64,000 bases of DNA, taken from the NCBI GenBank assembly GCA_013375495.1, contig JABXKC010000004.1, positions 1 to 64,000 of the forward strand, given 5' to 3'. A model generated the notes under the pieces. The model worked only from the letters and a program-made list of their open reading frames with translations, had not been told where the DNA came from and did no database searches. Of the stretch, positions 17,503 through 26,351 are shown one piece after another. The DNA is from Promethearchaeota archaeon. Lineage in GTDB: Archaea > Asgardarchaeota > Lokiarchaeia > Sigynarchaeales > SOKP01. The translations under genes were made by a program, and so were the position numbers. How positions within the stretch are numbered: position 1 is the stretch's first letter; the number at the start of each line of letters is the position of its first letter.

Positions 17503-17676
17503 ATTTACGATCCTAAATTAAGAAGAAAAACAAACGATCTCAATAACTTTAATTTGAACAGGGATTTTGATTACGAATCCCAACCATTTGAGAAAAATGT
17601 TGATGTCGGGTGTTTTCACCCTGAAAATTGGGATACTATGATTCGAATATATATAAAAAAGAGGGCTACACCATGA
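17503..17676 (+). CDS. Small protein coupled to the next gene, probable AUU start
   Basis: In the gap before 17673 a clearly coding-like frame runs YDPKLRRKTNDLNNFN, DFDYESQPFEKN, DVGCFHPENWDTMIRIY and stops at TGA 17674-17676. This overlaps the ATG of the next gene (ATGA), a classic coupled pair. The frame opens after a TAA at 17488-17490 and has no ATG or GTG near its beginning. ATT at 17503 (57 aa, GGTG 8-11 nt upstream) or TTG at 17554 (40 aa) are the possible starts. Function unknown. Confidence 0.45.
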   Translation: MYDPKLRRKTNDLNNFNLNRDFDYESQPFEKNVDVGCFHPENWDTMIRIYIKKRATP

Positions 17677-17897
17677 AAAAAATTCGAAATTTAGATTGGG
17701 GAAATTATCGACATCCAGAATTCTTACAAACGCTAAATATCAGCGTGAACGAGTTAAAATTCATTCGAATGTTCCTAAAGCGTGGAAGCGTAGAATTAGT
17801 GAATGAAATGTTGCGAGAACGAAAATCCAAACAATATGATAATCACAAAAACGATTTTCCTAATAAATATTATAAGGTAGAAAAGATAAAGGTTTAA
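17673..17897 (+). CDS. Small basic protein, unknown
   Basis: A 74-aa protein from ATG 17673, chosen because GAGGG lies 9 nt upstream and the stop of the preceding small gene overlaps this ATG. It is basic and helical (NELKFIRMFLKRGSVELVNEMLRE, given here only as its central helix region) with a Lys/Asn-rich tail. The pairing with 17503-17676 suggests a two-subunit unit, possibly nucleic-acid binding or toxin-antitoxin-like; this is only an inference. Confidence 0.5.
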   Translation: MKKIRNLDWGNYRHPEFLQTLNISVNELKFIRMFLKRGSVELVNEMLRERKSKQYDNHKNDFPNKYYKVEKIKV

Positions 17898-17919
17898 ATT
17901 TTGAGCGTAATTCGCTCGC

Positions 17920-18180
17920 TCATTCTAATTCTTCTACGAATTCATAATCTACGGTAATCGTGCTCTTAGTTTCGATTATCTCACCAAGGATTAATACCTT
18001 TTTATCAATAAATTTATGCAGCACTGGATCGTTCTGCCATAAATGAACTTGTTTCTTCACGAGAATTTTCGACCACCTGTTAGCGTAATCGTCTAACGGT
18101 TGAAGATAGTATCTTGGTCCTTCAGATTTAGTTCCTTTCGCTACAGTTTCAGCAGAAAGGATTCCCCTAATTTCGTCCAT
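17920..18180 (-). CDS. Small OB-fold-like protein
   Basis: An 86-aa protein with the strand pattern of a small OB-fold: YYLQPLDDY, then WSKILVKKQVHLWQ, LHKFIDKKVLILGEIIE and STITVDYEFVEELE. Similar small proteins occur beside archaeal information-processing genes. It is monocistronic, convergent with the 17673 gene. Nucleic-acid binding is plausible but unproven. Confidence 0.4.
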   Translation of the reverse strand: MDEIRGILSAETVAKGTKSEGPRYYLQPLDDYANRWSKILVKKQVHLWQNDPVLHKFIDKKVLILGEIIETKSTITVDYEFVEELE

Positions 18181-18237
18181 ACAGAAGATTCACTTAAAAT
18201 GTTAATATAATTGAAGAGAAAATAACGATTAATAAAT

Positions 18238-19926
18238 TTAATTTATTTGTTGTGTGATTTTTGCTTCAAATCTTTGAGCAGACACTCCAATTCTCTCAGT
18301 TTTTCGCTTTTGACGGTTTTTCCTCCTCATTTCCATCGTGTAATCTATTACATATTTCATCACGCCTCCAATGGTGAAACCAGCTTTACGATCGGCATCT
18401 TGTATTTGCCTCATTAAATTTATAATTTTCTCTTCCGGAATTGGCCGCTTAAAAGTGTAAGGAATCCCTTGTAATTCTATCTCTAATTTTATAATTTCCC
18501 GCTCGTTTTGATCCGTTCTGAACTTGCTCTTCCAGGACCAAGTATCGGTTTCGATTTTTTCGCGATAATCGAAGGAACCTGGAACAAGATACATAGGAGC
18601 AGGACGCCATTGAATGGGCAGAGGTATTTTTTTGCCGTTTCTATTATAGATTTTTTGACGAGAAAAGTGTTCGATAGTACTCACAATACTCGCACAATTG
18701 CTCAATTCCGTTCCAAGGTCGCTAAATCCTACCACGAGCATCGCTAGTACGTTTACTCCAGCTAGGGTTAAGTTTTCAATCGTCTTCAGGTTTTGGTGAA
18801 CACTTGTTCCTTTATTCATCTCTTTAAGGTCTTCGTCAGAAAACGCTTCGAATCCGACCCAAGCGTCTTCGAATCCCGCTTTTTTTGCTTTTTCAGCAAG
18901 TTTTAAGGTGATATTTGCCCTAAAATGCGTACCAAATTTAATGTCTAGATTTTTTTCAATTAAAGCATCGCATAACTCTTCGAAATATTCTAAATTGTCG
19001 TTTATCAAGGATTCTCCGAATAGCATGAACCTTGGCTTGTGTTTTTGGAGAATCTCTTCCACATCCCGAATTATGTTCTCAACCGAACGCGTTCTGAATC
19101 GAGGTCCAAAGAGCTTCCATTCAGCACAGAACTTGCACCTATTAGTGCATCCACGAGATCTATAGATTGAAGCGATTTGATAGTATGTATCCAGTGGTAT
19201 ATCCGTGTAATCTGGAGTGGGTAGTGAATCTAAATCGAGTTGCATTCCTGGCAAATATTGTATAACAGAGTTCTCATCTATGCTCAACACACCTTTTATC
19301 ATAGATAATTTTTTCCCTCTCGCAATTTCTAACAATGGTTGTTCTCCCTCTCCTATTACAAGCCCATCACAGACTCTTTTCGAGAGAAATATTTTGAATG
19401 ATTCGAAAGATTGTGAGATACTCGGGCCGCCCCAAATGATTTTACAGTTGGGATTAATTTGTTTTAGAAGACAAGAGGAGATTATAGACTCGGAAATATT
19501 TAAATAATTAAGCGAAAATGCAACGGTATCGAATTTATTTAACTTTTTCAAAACTGTATTTTTGCAATACCCGATCATTGATTCGAATCGAGCTCGCGAT
19601 GTTTCTGGTTGCTCAAACATTCTCGAAGAATAATCTTTTATGATATCAGGAAACATTCCTCGGGCCAAATCTGGATCTTTACCCAAAATAAGCTCGTTCA
19701 CGATAGGAACTATTAAAGGGAAGTCTTGGTGGTTCATGATAAAGTTGGTAAGATCTAATTGGATTAGCGGATCGAAAATAACTTTAGGCAAGGAGTATTC
19801 TGTCGTTCTGAAGTTAAAAACTTGAACCATTTCTGAATGTTGCTTCAAGTAGGCTTGTAAACAAGCCAGTCCGAGAGGAATTAAACGGTCGTTAATACAC
19901 GACACTTTTACTAGCGCTATTGTCAT
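18238..19926 (-). CDS. B12-binding-type radical SAM enzyme
   Basis: A 562-aa enzyme. The N-terminal half (to about 205) looks like a cobalamin-binding Rossmann domain (IPLGLACLQAYLK, later IIWGGPSIS and GLVIGEGE). The radical SAM domain carries CTNRCKFC (Cys260, Cys264, Cys267) for the 4Fe-4S cluster, followed by RFRTRSVENIIRDVEEIL. Such enzymes methylate or rearrange unactivated carbons in small molecules, lipids, bacteriochlorophylls or peptides. The nearby minus-strand GNAT-like genes and divergent ThiF-like gene suggest a shared pathway, though each gene has its own spacing. The substrate is unknown. Confidence 0.85.
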   Translation of the reverse strand: MTIALVKVSCINDRLIPLGLACLQAYLKQHSEMVQVFNFRTTEYSLPKVIFDPLIQLDLTNFIMNHQDFPLIVPIVNELILGKDPDLARGMFPDIIKDYSSRMFEQPETSRARFESMIGYCKNTVLKKLNKFDTVAFSLNYLNISESIISSCLLKQINPNCKIIWGGPSISQSFESFKIFLSKRVCDGLVIGEGEQPLLEIARGKKLSMIKGVLSIDENSVIQYLPGMQLDLDSLPTPDYTDIPLDTYYQIASIYRSRGCTNRCKFCAEWKLFGPRFRTRSVENIIRDVEEILQKHKPRFMLFGESLINDNLEYFEELCDALIEKNLDIKFGTHFRANITLKLAEKAKKAGFEDAWVGFEAFSDEDLKEMNKGTSVHQNLKTIENLTLAGVNVLAMLVVGFSDLGTELSNCASIVSTIEHFSRQKIYNRNGKKIPLPIQWRPAPMYLVPGSFDYREKIETDTWSWKSKFRTDQNEREIIKLEIELQGIPYTFKRPIPEEKIINLMRQIQDADRKAGFTIGGVMKYVIDYTMEMRRKNRQKRKTERIGVSAQRFEAKITQQIN

Positions 19927-20108
19927 AACTTAATCTTCTTTTTTTATATTCAATTTACAAGAAGATAATATTCAAGGTTATAAAAAGAAAAAATTTGATG
20001 TAAATAAAAAAAAATATTACTGATCCGATTTCTGGATTTCCTAATAATTGAAATAGAAATATAAGACAAGATTTTCTTATTAGTACTTGGGCTTTATAAT
20101 AGTAAATC

Positions 20109-20633
20109 ATGTCGAGTTTTAAACTGAAAGTAATACTAATTGGAAGAGATTTAGTTAAAAATCGGTTAATTCAACGAATTATTAAAAACCGGTTTGCAGC
20201 AAACTATAAACTAACAGTAGGGGTCGATATTTTAACTAAAGATGTTGAATTCGATCTAAATGAGTTTGCAACCCTTTCAATTTGGGATATTGGAGGTCAA
20301 GAAAGATTTGAATTTATTCGCGCGACTTTTTATAAGGGAGCGGCAGGAATAATATTATTTTTCGATTTAACTAAGGAAGAAACATTTATGGAAGTGAGAA
20401 CTTGGTTTACAGAAATCGTTCAGAATACAGGTGCTAGACCTTTTCTTTTAATAGGAAATTTTGCTAACCTACTTAAACAAGAGAATAACATTCTCTTTAG
20501 GAATGAAATTCGGGGATTTGCTGAAAATGAGGGCGGATTTTATATTGAAACCTCTCCAAATGAGATTGATATTGTTGAAAACGCGATATATACACTAACT
20601 CGTCAAATTATTGATTTAAGAAGTAGAAATTAA
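20109..20633 (+). CDS. Ras/Rab-like small GTPase with degenerate motifs
   Basis: A 174-aa small-GTPase-fold protein. It keeps the G3/switch II motif WDIGGQERF (Asp60, Gln64) and the following YKGAAGIILFFDLT strand typical of Ras/Rab proteins, plus a Thr at the switch I position. However, the P-loop reads GRDLVKNRL instead of GxxxxGK[ST]. The G4 position reads GNFAN instead of NKxD, and G5 reads ETSPNE. Nucleotide binding is therefore likely weak or absent, making this a candidate pseudo-GTPase. Asgard genomes encode many small GTPases, so it may act as a regulator of another. A promoter lies in the AT-rich 20040-20100 region. Confidence 0.85.
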   Translation: MSSFKLKVILIGRDLVKNRLIQRIIKNRFAANYKLTVGVDILTKDVEFDLNEFATLSIWDIGGQERFEFIRATFYKGAAGIILFFDLTKEETFMEVRTWFTEIVQNTGARPFLLIGNFANLLKQENNILFRNEIRGFAENEGGFYIETSPNEIDIVENAIYTLTRQIIDLRSRN

Positions 20634-20660
20634 AAAAAATAAAGATAAATTGTAGATAGA

Positions 20661-20984
20661 TTACTCCGGATGAGAATAATCGGTTCCTTCTAAAGCTTCA
20701 GCTAACGTTGACCAGAGCCTCATCTCATATTCTAATCCTTTAATACTCTGAAACATTCCCATTCTCTTACGACCCCACGCCCAAGCTTCTTCTAATTTCC
20801 CTTTTTTTACTTCCATTATACTTATAACTTCTATACCGTGTGTATTAGCATTTGAAGCAACTGGAATCGTCTCTTTTCCAAGTTCCTTTTCAAAGGGTAA
20901 TTCTTTTACTACTTCAAAAAACTTTTCGGTAACCTCAGGAGCTAAATCAGTAGGATACGTAATGTAAACAATAATATATGGCAT
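20661..20984 (-). CDS. Small ferredoxin-like-fold protein, unknown
   Basis: A 107-aa protein with beta-alpha-beta features (MPYIIVYITYP; EVISIMEVKKGKLEEAW) suggestive of a dimeric alpha+beta barrel or ferredoxin-like fold. It starts at ATG 20984 behind a strong ribosome site AAGGAGG, unlike most genes here. It is convergent with the GTPase gene. No catalytic motif is clear; function unknown. Confidence 0.55.
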   Translation of the reverse strand: MPYIIVYITYPTDLAPEVTEKFFEVVKELPFEKELGKETIPVASNANTHGIEVISIMEVKKGKLEEAWAWGRKRMGMFQSIKGLEYEMRLWSTLAEALEGTDYSHPE

Positions 20985-21111
20985 GATTAATTCCTCCTTA
21001 ATTTTTCAATAGTTTTTACTATTAGATTTCGTAATAATTCATAATTTTGTCAGATTCTATTTAAGGTTTTACAAGTAATTAATGAAAAATGAGAAGAAAA
21101 AAAGAGAAGCA

Positions 21112-22281
21112 TTATTTTCTTAAGATACGCTTTTGAACCACAATATGCGTTCTAAGTGGCGTGCAATGAGGAAAAATTGTCTTAATCGCGCGATCATTGT
21201 TAGCCCAGATGGTAGTTCCCTCAACATAATCAAAACCGTACAATCTACTCGTTATTTGTCCTATGTTCTGTAACGAAGAAAAGATACCTCGCCCAGCGTA
21301 CTCATTTTTAATAATCACCGTATCGACATTTAAATGTGTGAGCGTCTTTTTACTCCAAAACTGGAATAAATTTGGGAGGGCCATTATTACTCCAACAAGT
21401 TCGCCACTAGTACGATCGAAAGCTATTGGGCAACATGGGACGATGTTATTAAGATCACACGATTCCCAAGCCTCTATAAACTTAGGGACTGAAGAATAAG
21501 CTCTGGGATCAATATCCTTTTTAACTGCAACGCGGTTTCCAAACGCAAGATCGTAAGATTCCATCATTTCTTCGTACCGAGACTTCCCACCTGGAGCGTC
21601 AGCTAAAACCGAATGAAAAGAATTTTGAGCAAGGGTCAATATTTTTGAGCGTAGTTTTCTAATCTCACTAGTAGGAAAAAAGCGTAACACTATGTTTTTA
21701 TCAAGATTGTTCCCTTTGTTCCAATTGCTCTCTGTGACTTCCAAGCAACTGTATTTCGACTCTTTTTGATAGCCCAGTTCTAGTAAATACTCTAAAATTT
21801 TCGAACTTGGCTCATTAAACGCTACTCCATTAAGCATTGGAGCTTCAAAACCCTCGATTTGATATCCAATACCCCCCGTAATTTTTGGAAAGTTAATAGG
21901 ACCCCGAATTTTCCTCAACCTGTTTTCTCTAACAAAATCTTCGCACTCACCCATCAATAGTTCGCAGGAGAGAAAATCTTTTGAGTGGAGCCACCCAAAA
22001 GTTGGACATTTCATTCCGTAACTTCTGTATTCGTGGTCTATTTGACAAACGACGAAGCCAGTTATATTTTCATTTTCTTTTGTAAAGAAGAATTTTATTT
22101 TATAATCTGGTTTGGAAAATTTTTCCGTAAAATAATCTAATAGTTCAATAACAACGACAAGTTTCAATTTTTCATCTGGTACGTATAAAAGTTCCGTTAA
22201 TACTAATTGAATTTCCGAAATATCCCGCGTGTTAACAACCGTAAGTTCTTGCTGGATTGGTTTTTCTATACTAATTTCCAT
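21112..22281 (-). CDS. GNAT-like acyltransferase
   Basis: A 389-aa protein with a two-part GNAT-like architecture. The N-terminal half contains FFFTKENENITGFVVCQID and PTFGWLHSKDF. A C-terminal part contains TGELVGVIMALPN, HLNVDTVIIKNEYAGRGIF and ATP-less ATase-type loops near NNDRAIKTI. This resembles N-acyltransferases that use acyl-CoA or acyl carriers. Promoter at 22339-22353. The next minus-strand gene upstream (22377-23612) is also GNAT-like, and a ThiF-like gene is divergent, so the set may act on one substrate. Specificity unknown. Confidence 0.6.
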   Translation of the reverse strand: MEISIEKPIQQELTVVNTRDISEIQLVLTELLYVPDEKLKLVVVIELLDYFTEKFSKPDYKIKFFFTKENENITGFVVCQIDHEYRSYGMKCPTFGWLHSKDFLSCELLMGECEDFVRENRLRKIRGPINFPKITGGIGYQIEGFEAPMLNGVAFNEPSSKILEYLLELGYQKESKYSCLEVTESNWNKGNNLDKNIVLRFFPTSEIRKLRSKILTLAQNSFHSVLADAPGGKSRYEEMMESYDLAFGNRVAVKKDIDPRAYSSVPKFIEAWESCDLNNIVPCCPIAFDRTSGELVGVIMALPNLFQFWSKKTLTHLNVDTVIIKNEYAGRGIFSSLQNIGQITSRLYGFDYVEGTTIWANNDRAIKTIFPHCTPLRTHIVVQKRILRK

Positions 22282-22338
22282 TATTTAATCAACTTTTACG
22301 TATTTTATTCTAATTTTAAGATACTTCACTGAAGAACC

Positions 22339-22353
22339 TATTTAAAGGAAAAA
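22339..22353 (-). promoter_or_regulatory. BRE/TATA promoter of the 21112-22281 gene
   Basis: On the minus strand this reads TTTTTCCTTTAAATA, the composite T-tract/CC/TATA motif common in this window. It lies about 60 nt upstream of the ATG at 22281, leaving a leader of roughly 30 nt. Confidence 0.6.
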
Positions 22354-22376
22354 TTCTAATTAATTTTTACAAAATT

Positions 22377-23612
22377 TTAGATATTAATTTGTAGATTTAA
22401 GATGTCTACTAACTCTTGCCCTACAGGTAGAAGCTCAGCTTGGGGAACTTCTCCCTCGAAATAGTTAAAAACGACAGAATCATTAAATACGTTTTCCGTT
22501 TTACTGTAAGACCAACATGGTAAGTAACCTCTTGCTCTAAACCCGAACTCGTAAAATAATTGCTGATGTTCGGGACAGAACGCAGAAACAAATACTTCGC
22601 TGTATCTAATAGAGTTTTCTTTCATACATTTTAAAAATTCTTCTAAGTAGACATATAGTTCCTCTAACGAGTCAACATGATACTTAGTTTTCTCTATGTT
22701 TTGGATATTAGGTGTGTGCAAAAATGTAAAATACGATTTAGTCCCCCTCAAGAAGAACTGGTAATATTTATACCCGTACTTATCGGTGATCACGTCCTTC
22801 CTAAAATTCTTATGTAGCTCAGAGACTTTGTTATAATCCAAGTTTAGATCGGGAGAGACCAAATTGAAACCTCCTAAGCCGTAAAGATTATCGCAGTGTA
22901 AAAAACTGTCAAGCGCGTTTCTAATTAAGGTTGGTGTTTTGCGCTCTCTGTACTTATTGAGAGCTTTTTCCTGATAAACAACGCCCAATACATCTGACTC
23001 CACTTGATCGTAGAACACGTCTTTATTCGGAAAAAATGCTACAGTGTTTATTCCACAAACTGAAGTGATATACTGAGATGCTGCGTGAGCAGTTCGATTT
23101 TCACAATACCAAATTAAAATTTCTTTTTTGTAGGTGCTCCACATCCACGCGTACGAGCCAATAATTGCTTTGGTCACATCTAAAGTTTTTTGGTATTCTT
23201 TCTTTACCATGAAACCCCCTGTATATCCCTTTTTATGCTCAAAATCTAACGCACATCTAAAGCATCCTGCTATATCGCCTCCCAATTTAAACAGAATAAA
23301 GTTATGTTCGGTGTTTTCAATCATCTTTCTGACTTTATGTTTATCCTCAATCTCCTTATATGGGTATGTTCCTTCATATACCTCTTTACAAATGTTCGCG
23401 ATCTCTTCTGCGTCCTGAGGTTTTGCAAGTACGAGGATTGGACTTATTTTGTTGTTTCCCATTTTGCTGTCTATCATAAAGTCTAAATCCATGCCGCTCT
23501 CGAGGTCTAAATCTAACACATCCTCGAAGATTTCTAAAAATTCGTCTACGGAGCCTGGATTGAGCTTTTTATAAGGGATGACGGGACACGATATTACTTC
23601 TTGAGTAATCAT
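22377..23612 (-). CDS. GNAT-like acetyl/acyltransferase
   Basis: A 411-aa protein. The first half carries a GNAT fold: ISPILVLAKPQDAEEIANIC, NFILFKLGGDIAGCFRCALD and GYTGGFMVKKEYQKTLDV, then a conserved-looking WYCENRTAHAAS. The second half looks like another GNAT-type module (FFLRGTKSYFTFLHTPN; YSEVFVSAFCPEHQQLFYEFGF). It is divergently arranged with the ThiF-like gene at 23776, sharing a 163-nt promoter region. The acyl donor and acceptor are unknown. Confidence 0.65.
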   Translation of the reverse strand: MITQEVISCPVIPYKKLNPGSVDEFLEIFEDVLDLDLESGMDLDFMIDSKMGNNKISPILVLAKPQDAEEIANICKEVYEGTYPYKEIEDKHKVRKMIENTEHNFILFKLGGDIAGCFRCALDFEHKKGYTGGFMVKKEYQKTLDVTKAIIGSYAWMWSTYKKEILIWYCENRTAHAASQYITSVCGINTVAFFPNKDVFYDQVESDVLGVVYQEKALNKYRERKTPTLIRNALDSFLHCDNLYGLGGFNLVSPDLNLDYNKVSELHKNFRKDVITDKYGYKYYQFFLRGTKSYFTFLHTPNIQNIEKTKYHVDSLEELYVYLEEFLKCMKENSIRYSEVFVSAFCPEHQQLFYEFGFRARGYLPCWSYSKTENVFNDSVVFNYFEGEVPQAELLPVGQELVDILNLQINI

Positions 23613-23775
23613 TTTTTTAAATAGTAACTACTGTTATTGATTACTCTCAACATCAAATGAGTATATATAAATAACAAAAACAAACCAGAATTTACTCCCT
23701 ATTTTTCTTTTATATATTTTTCACAGTTTTATCTTCTAACAAAATCATAAAAAGCAAAAAATAAATGAAAATAAA

Positions 23776-24645
23776 ATGTTTACAAATCAAAAATTAGAGG
23801 CTTGGTCAGATCTGTATTGGGAACACGTAATTCGAAACATTGGTCCTATTACTTTCCAAGAACAAGAGATAATTCGAACATCGTGCGTCGCAATTCTCGG
23901 TGTTGGTGGCTTAGGAGGGCCCTTAGCGGAAAATCTGGTAAGAGCCGGCTGTCAAAATTTAGTAATATGCGATTTTGATGTGTTTGACGAATCCAACTTG
24001 AACCGACAGATTTGTACGATTGAAGATATCGGTAAAAGAAAAATCGATGTGATTGAATCATTCTTAGATAAAATTGATCCCGAAGTTAGTATCCGGAAAT
24101 TTTTCAAAATTACTCAGCAAAACATAAATTCTGTCCTCGAAGGTGTGAAGGTAGTAGCGTTAACCTTAGACGATCCTGCTACTTCGATCTTTATCGCTAG
24201 AGCTTGTAGGAAACGAGGTATACCTATGATCGAGTCTTGGGGCGTACCGTTCTTGTTTACTTGGTGGTTCACTTCCGATAGCGTTGATTACGAGGAGTGC
24301 TATGGGCTAGATACTCAACGATTCGATTATTTTGAGTTATCTAATTTAAAAAAGGAAATAAACCTTTTCACATATCAAGCTTTATTACCAAAAGTTTTTG
24401 CGATGCCAGGAGTTAGAGAAAAATACGATCGCGAACCAGGAGCCTTCGAGGAGATGATGTCGGGTAACATCGGAACAAGGTCTTTTGCGCCGTTTGTAAG
24501 AATAACTTCAGACTTTCTTTCAGTGGATATTATCTTTTCCGGCATTCTTAATGTTAAACCGAAAAATTTAGCGCCTAATCTTAAAGGTTTTGACTACATA
24601 AACATGGATATATGTGAACTAGTATTATCAAATTTCAAATTCTAA
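23776..24645 (+). CDS. E1/ThiF-like adenylating enzyme
   Basis: A 289-aa ThiF/MoeB/E1-superfamily protein. The ATP-binding motif is GVGGLGGPLAENL (from residue 42), followed by the signature CDFDVFDESNLNRQ (65-78) and further nucleotide contacts near LTLDDPATS. It lacks the CxxC zinc pairs seen in MoeB/ThiF and shows no obvious catalytic Cys loop, so adenylation without thioester transfer is likely. Partners could be a ubiquitin-like protein (one lies at 2133) or a small molecule or peptide. The divergent GNAT genes and nearby radical SAM enzyme favour a modification pathway. A TATA-rich stretch (CTTTTATATATTTT near 23708) lies upstream. Confidence 0.8.
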   Translation: MFTNQKLEAWSDLYWEHVIRNIGPITFQEQEIIRTSCVAILGVGGLGGPLAENLVRAGCQNLVICDFDVFDESNLNRQICTIEDIGKRKIDVIESFLDKIDPEVSIRKFFKITQQNINSVLEGVKVVALTLDDPATSIFIARACRKRGIPMIESWGVPFLFTWWFTSDSVDYEECYGLDTQRFDYFELSNLKKEINLFTYQALLPKVFAMPGVREKYDREPGAFEEMMSGNIGTRSFAPFVRITSDFLSVDIIFSGILNVKPKNLAPNLKGFDYINMDICELVLSNFKF

Positions 24646-24652
24646 TTTTATT

Positions 24653-24664
24653 CTTTTTTTTTTT
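24653..24664 (+). terminator. T-tract terminator after the ThiF-like gene
   Basis: A long T run begins 8 nt after the stop at 24645, followed by a second T-rich segment to about 24675. Confidence 0.55.
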
Positions 24665-24810
24665 CTTCTTTTTTTGGTTTAAAAGTTGTATAGATGACAA
24701 AAGCTAACTTTTGAGAGCTTTTACAAAATAACAAAACAGACTTTTTATTTGTTATATCCAATTAAACCTAATTGGCAAAAATGTTAATTAATGTGTTCTC
24801 TAATAGATTG

Positions 24811-24820
24811 AAATGTATAT
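24811..24820 (+). promoter_or_regulatory. TATA box of the beta-helix gene
   Basis: The sequence ATGTATATAA is a good TATA box. It overlaps the ATG at 24813, so that codon cannot begin the protein if this promoter is used. The start must lie downstream, as chosen here (24885). Confidence 0.45.
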
Positions 24821-24884
24821 AAAGATAGATAGCCTAATTATTAATTGCCTACAAATCATACTTTACTATAACGGCGAATATGTT

Positions 24885-26351
24885 TTGAAATCAAATGTAA
24901 AATTAAAAATAATTTTTTTAATCACCATAGGTATTCTTTTCACTTTCTTACCTTTATTTAGCTCATATTTTATTTTTAATGCGAGAAATAATAAGACCAG
25001 CTCAAAATATAGCCATGATTTTGATTTAGATAACGAAAATCTAAAAACTTCAGCAGTTTCAGGAAGAATTCATATTATTAACAATTGGTCTGCTGCTAAA
25101 GCTGTGGGAATTTGTACGGGTTCAGGCACTTATTCCGAGCCTTATATCATAGAAGATTTGGTAATAGATGGTGGAGGTTCAGGAAGTTGTATCTTAATTG
25201 AAAATTCTTATTCTAATTTTAAAATTGAAAACTGCACAGTCTTCAATTCAGGAACCACTGCGTCTAGTGCGGGAATCAAGTTAATAAATGTTCAGCGTTC
25301 CCAATTAATTGATAACAATTGTTCATCTAATTTAGTAGGAATATGGATACATAAGAGTTATTCAATCACCGTTTCGGGAAACATCGTAAATGACAACTCT
25401 TTTGGGATATATTTGTATGATAGTAATGGTAACGCCATTTCGGAAAATACCGCTATTAACAATAGTTTAATAGGGATATATTTATATTATAGTGATCGCA
25501 ACAATCTTTCGGGTAACACCGCAAATTACAACTCTTTTGGAATATATTTATATAATAGTGATCGTAATCTTATTTCGAGAAACATCGTAAGTAATAATTT
25601 TAATCATGGGATATCCCAATATTTTAGTTATTACAATACCATTACGGAAAACACCGCAAATTACAACTCTTATGGAATATATGTTAAAGGTAGTTATTAT
25701 AACACTATCTCAAGAAACACCGCTAATAACAATAGTGTGGCTGTGATATACTTAACTTTTAGCACTGGTAACGATATCTGGGGAAATTATGCAAGTTACA
25801 ACGCTTTTGGGATATATATTCATAGTAGTAATGGTAACACCATTTCGGGAAATACCGCTATTAACAATAGTTTGACGGGGATACATTTATATTATAGTGA
25901 TTATAACAATATTTCGGGAAACACCGCAAATTACAACTCTTTTGGGATATATTTATCGCATAGTAAGTATGACAACATCTCGGAAAACACCGCTAATTAT
26001 AATAGTGTGGCTGGGATATATTTAAATGCTAGTGGTAATGATGTTTGGGGAAATAATGCAAAATACAACTTTTATGGGATATATTTACATAATAGTAACT
26101 ATACAACTCTTTCGGGAAATACTTTAATAGGAAATGATATATGCATTTTAGAGGTTAACTGCACAGGAAACCAGTTTAGTAATAACGAGTATTGTGATTA
26201 TGGTGAAGATGAAGATGGTGGAATTCCTTTTGATATGATTTTTTTAATATCGATTATTAGTGGAGGGGCAGTGATAGGTATAGCAAACACACTGTTAAAT
26301 AGACTTAAAAGGAAAAGAATCGAATTAGTTACTTTATTACTCTATATTTAA
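24885..26351 (+). CDS. Surface-anchored right-handed beta-helix (NosD-like) repeat protein
   Basis: From TTG 24885 the protein has a signal/anchor helix (KIIFLITIGILFTFLPLF), then about twelve parallel beta-helix repeats of roughly 23 residues of the type NTANYNSFGIYLYNSDRN. A C-terminal membrane helix (MIFLISIISGGAVIGIANTLL) and basic tail follow. An upstream ATG at 24813 lies inside the TATA box and is rejected. Such PbH1/NosD proteins act at the cell surface, often binding or processing polysaccharide. Parts of the repeat region are almost identical at DNA level (25422-25551 and 25827-25956), indicating recent expansion. The 3' end overlaps the convergent gene by 15 nt. Confidence 0.8.
   Translation: MKSNVKLKIIFLITIGILFTFLPLFSSYFIFNARNNKTSSKYSHDFDLDNENLKTSAVSGRIHIINNWSAAKAVGICTGSGTYSEPYIIEDLVIDGGGSGSCILIENSYSNFKIENCTVFNSGTTASSAGIKLINVQRSQLIDNNCSSNLVGIWIHKSYSITVSGNIVNDNSFGIYLYDSNGNAISENTAINNSLIGIYLYYSDRNNLSGNTANYNSFGIYLYNSDRNLISRNIVSNNFNHGISQYFSYYNTITENTANYNSYGIYVKGSYYNTISRNTANNNSVAVIYLTFSTGNDIWGNYASYNAFGIYIHSSNGNTISGNTAINNSLTGIHLYYSDYNNISGNTANYNSFGIYLSHSKYDNISENTANYNSVAGIYLNASGNDVWGNNAKYNFYGIYLHNSNYTTLSGNTLIGNDICILEVNCTGNQFSNNEYCDYGEDEDGGIPFDMIFLISIISGGAVIGIANTLLNRLKRKRIELVTLLLYI
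25422..25551. repeat. Intragenic repeat copy 1 (about 130 nt)
   Basis: The segment starting AGTAATGGTAACGCCATTT and ending in ATATATTTAT is repeated 405 nt downstream with only scattered substitutions. It encodes almost two beta-helix turns plus flanks. Confidence 0.75.
25827..25956. repeat. Intragenic repeat copy 2 (about 130 nt)
   Basis: The second copy starts AGTAATGGTAACACCATTT and ends ATATATTTAT. The high DNA identity, beyond what protein conservation needs, points to recent duplication or gene conversion within the beta-helix gene. Confidence 0.75.

Noticed and set aside
17608..17621. GGGTG-TTTT-CACCC hairpin, possible terminator or regulatory RNA
   Set aside because: It lies inside the coding-like frame 17503-17676 and has no T-tract after it.
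24813..24884. Longer N-terminus for the beta-helix protein from ATG 24813
   Set aside because: That ATG lies within the TATA box; the signal peptide begins properly at TTG 24885.
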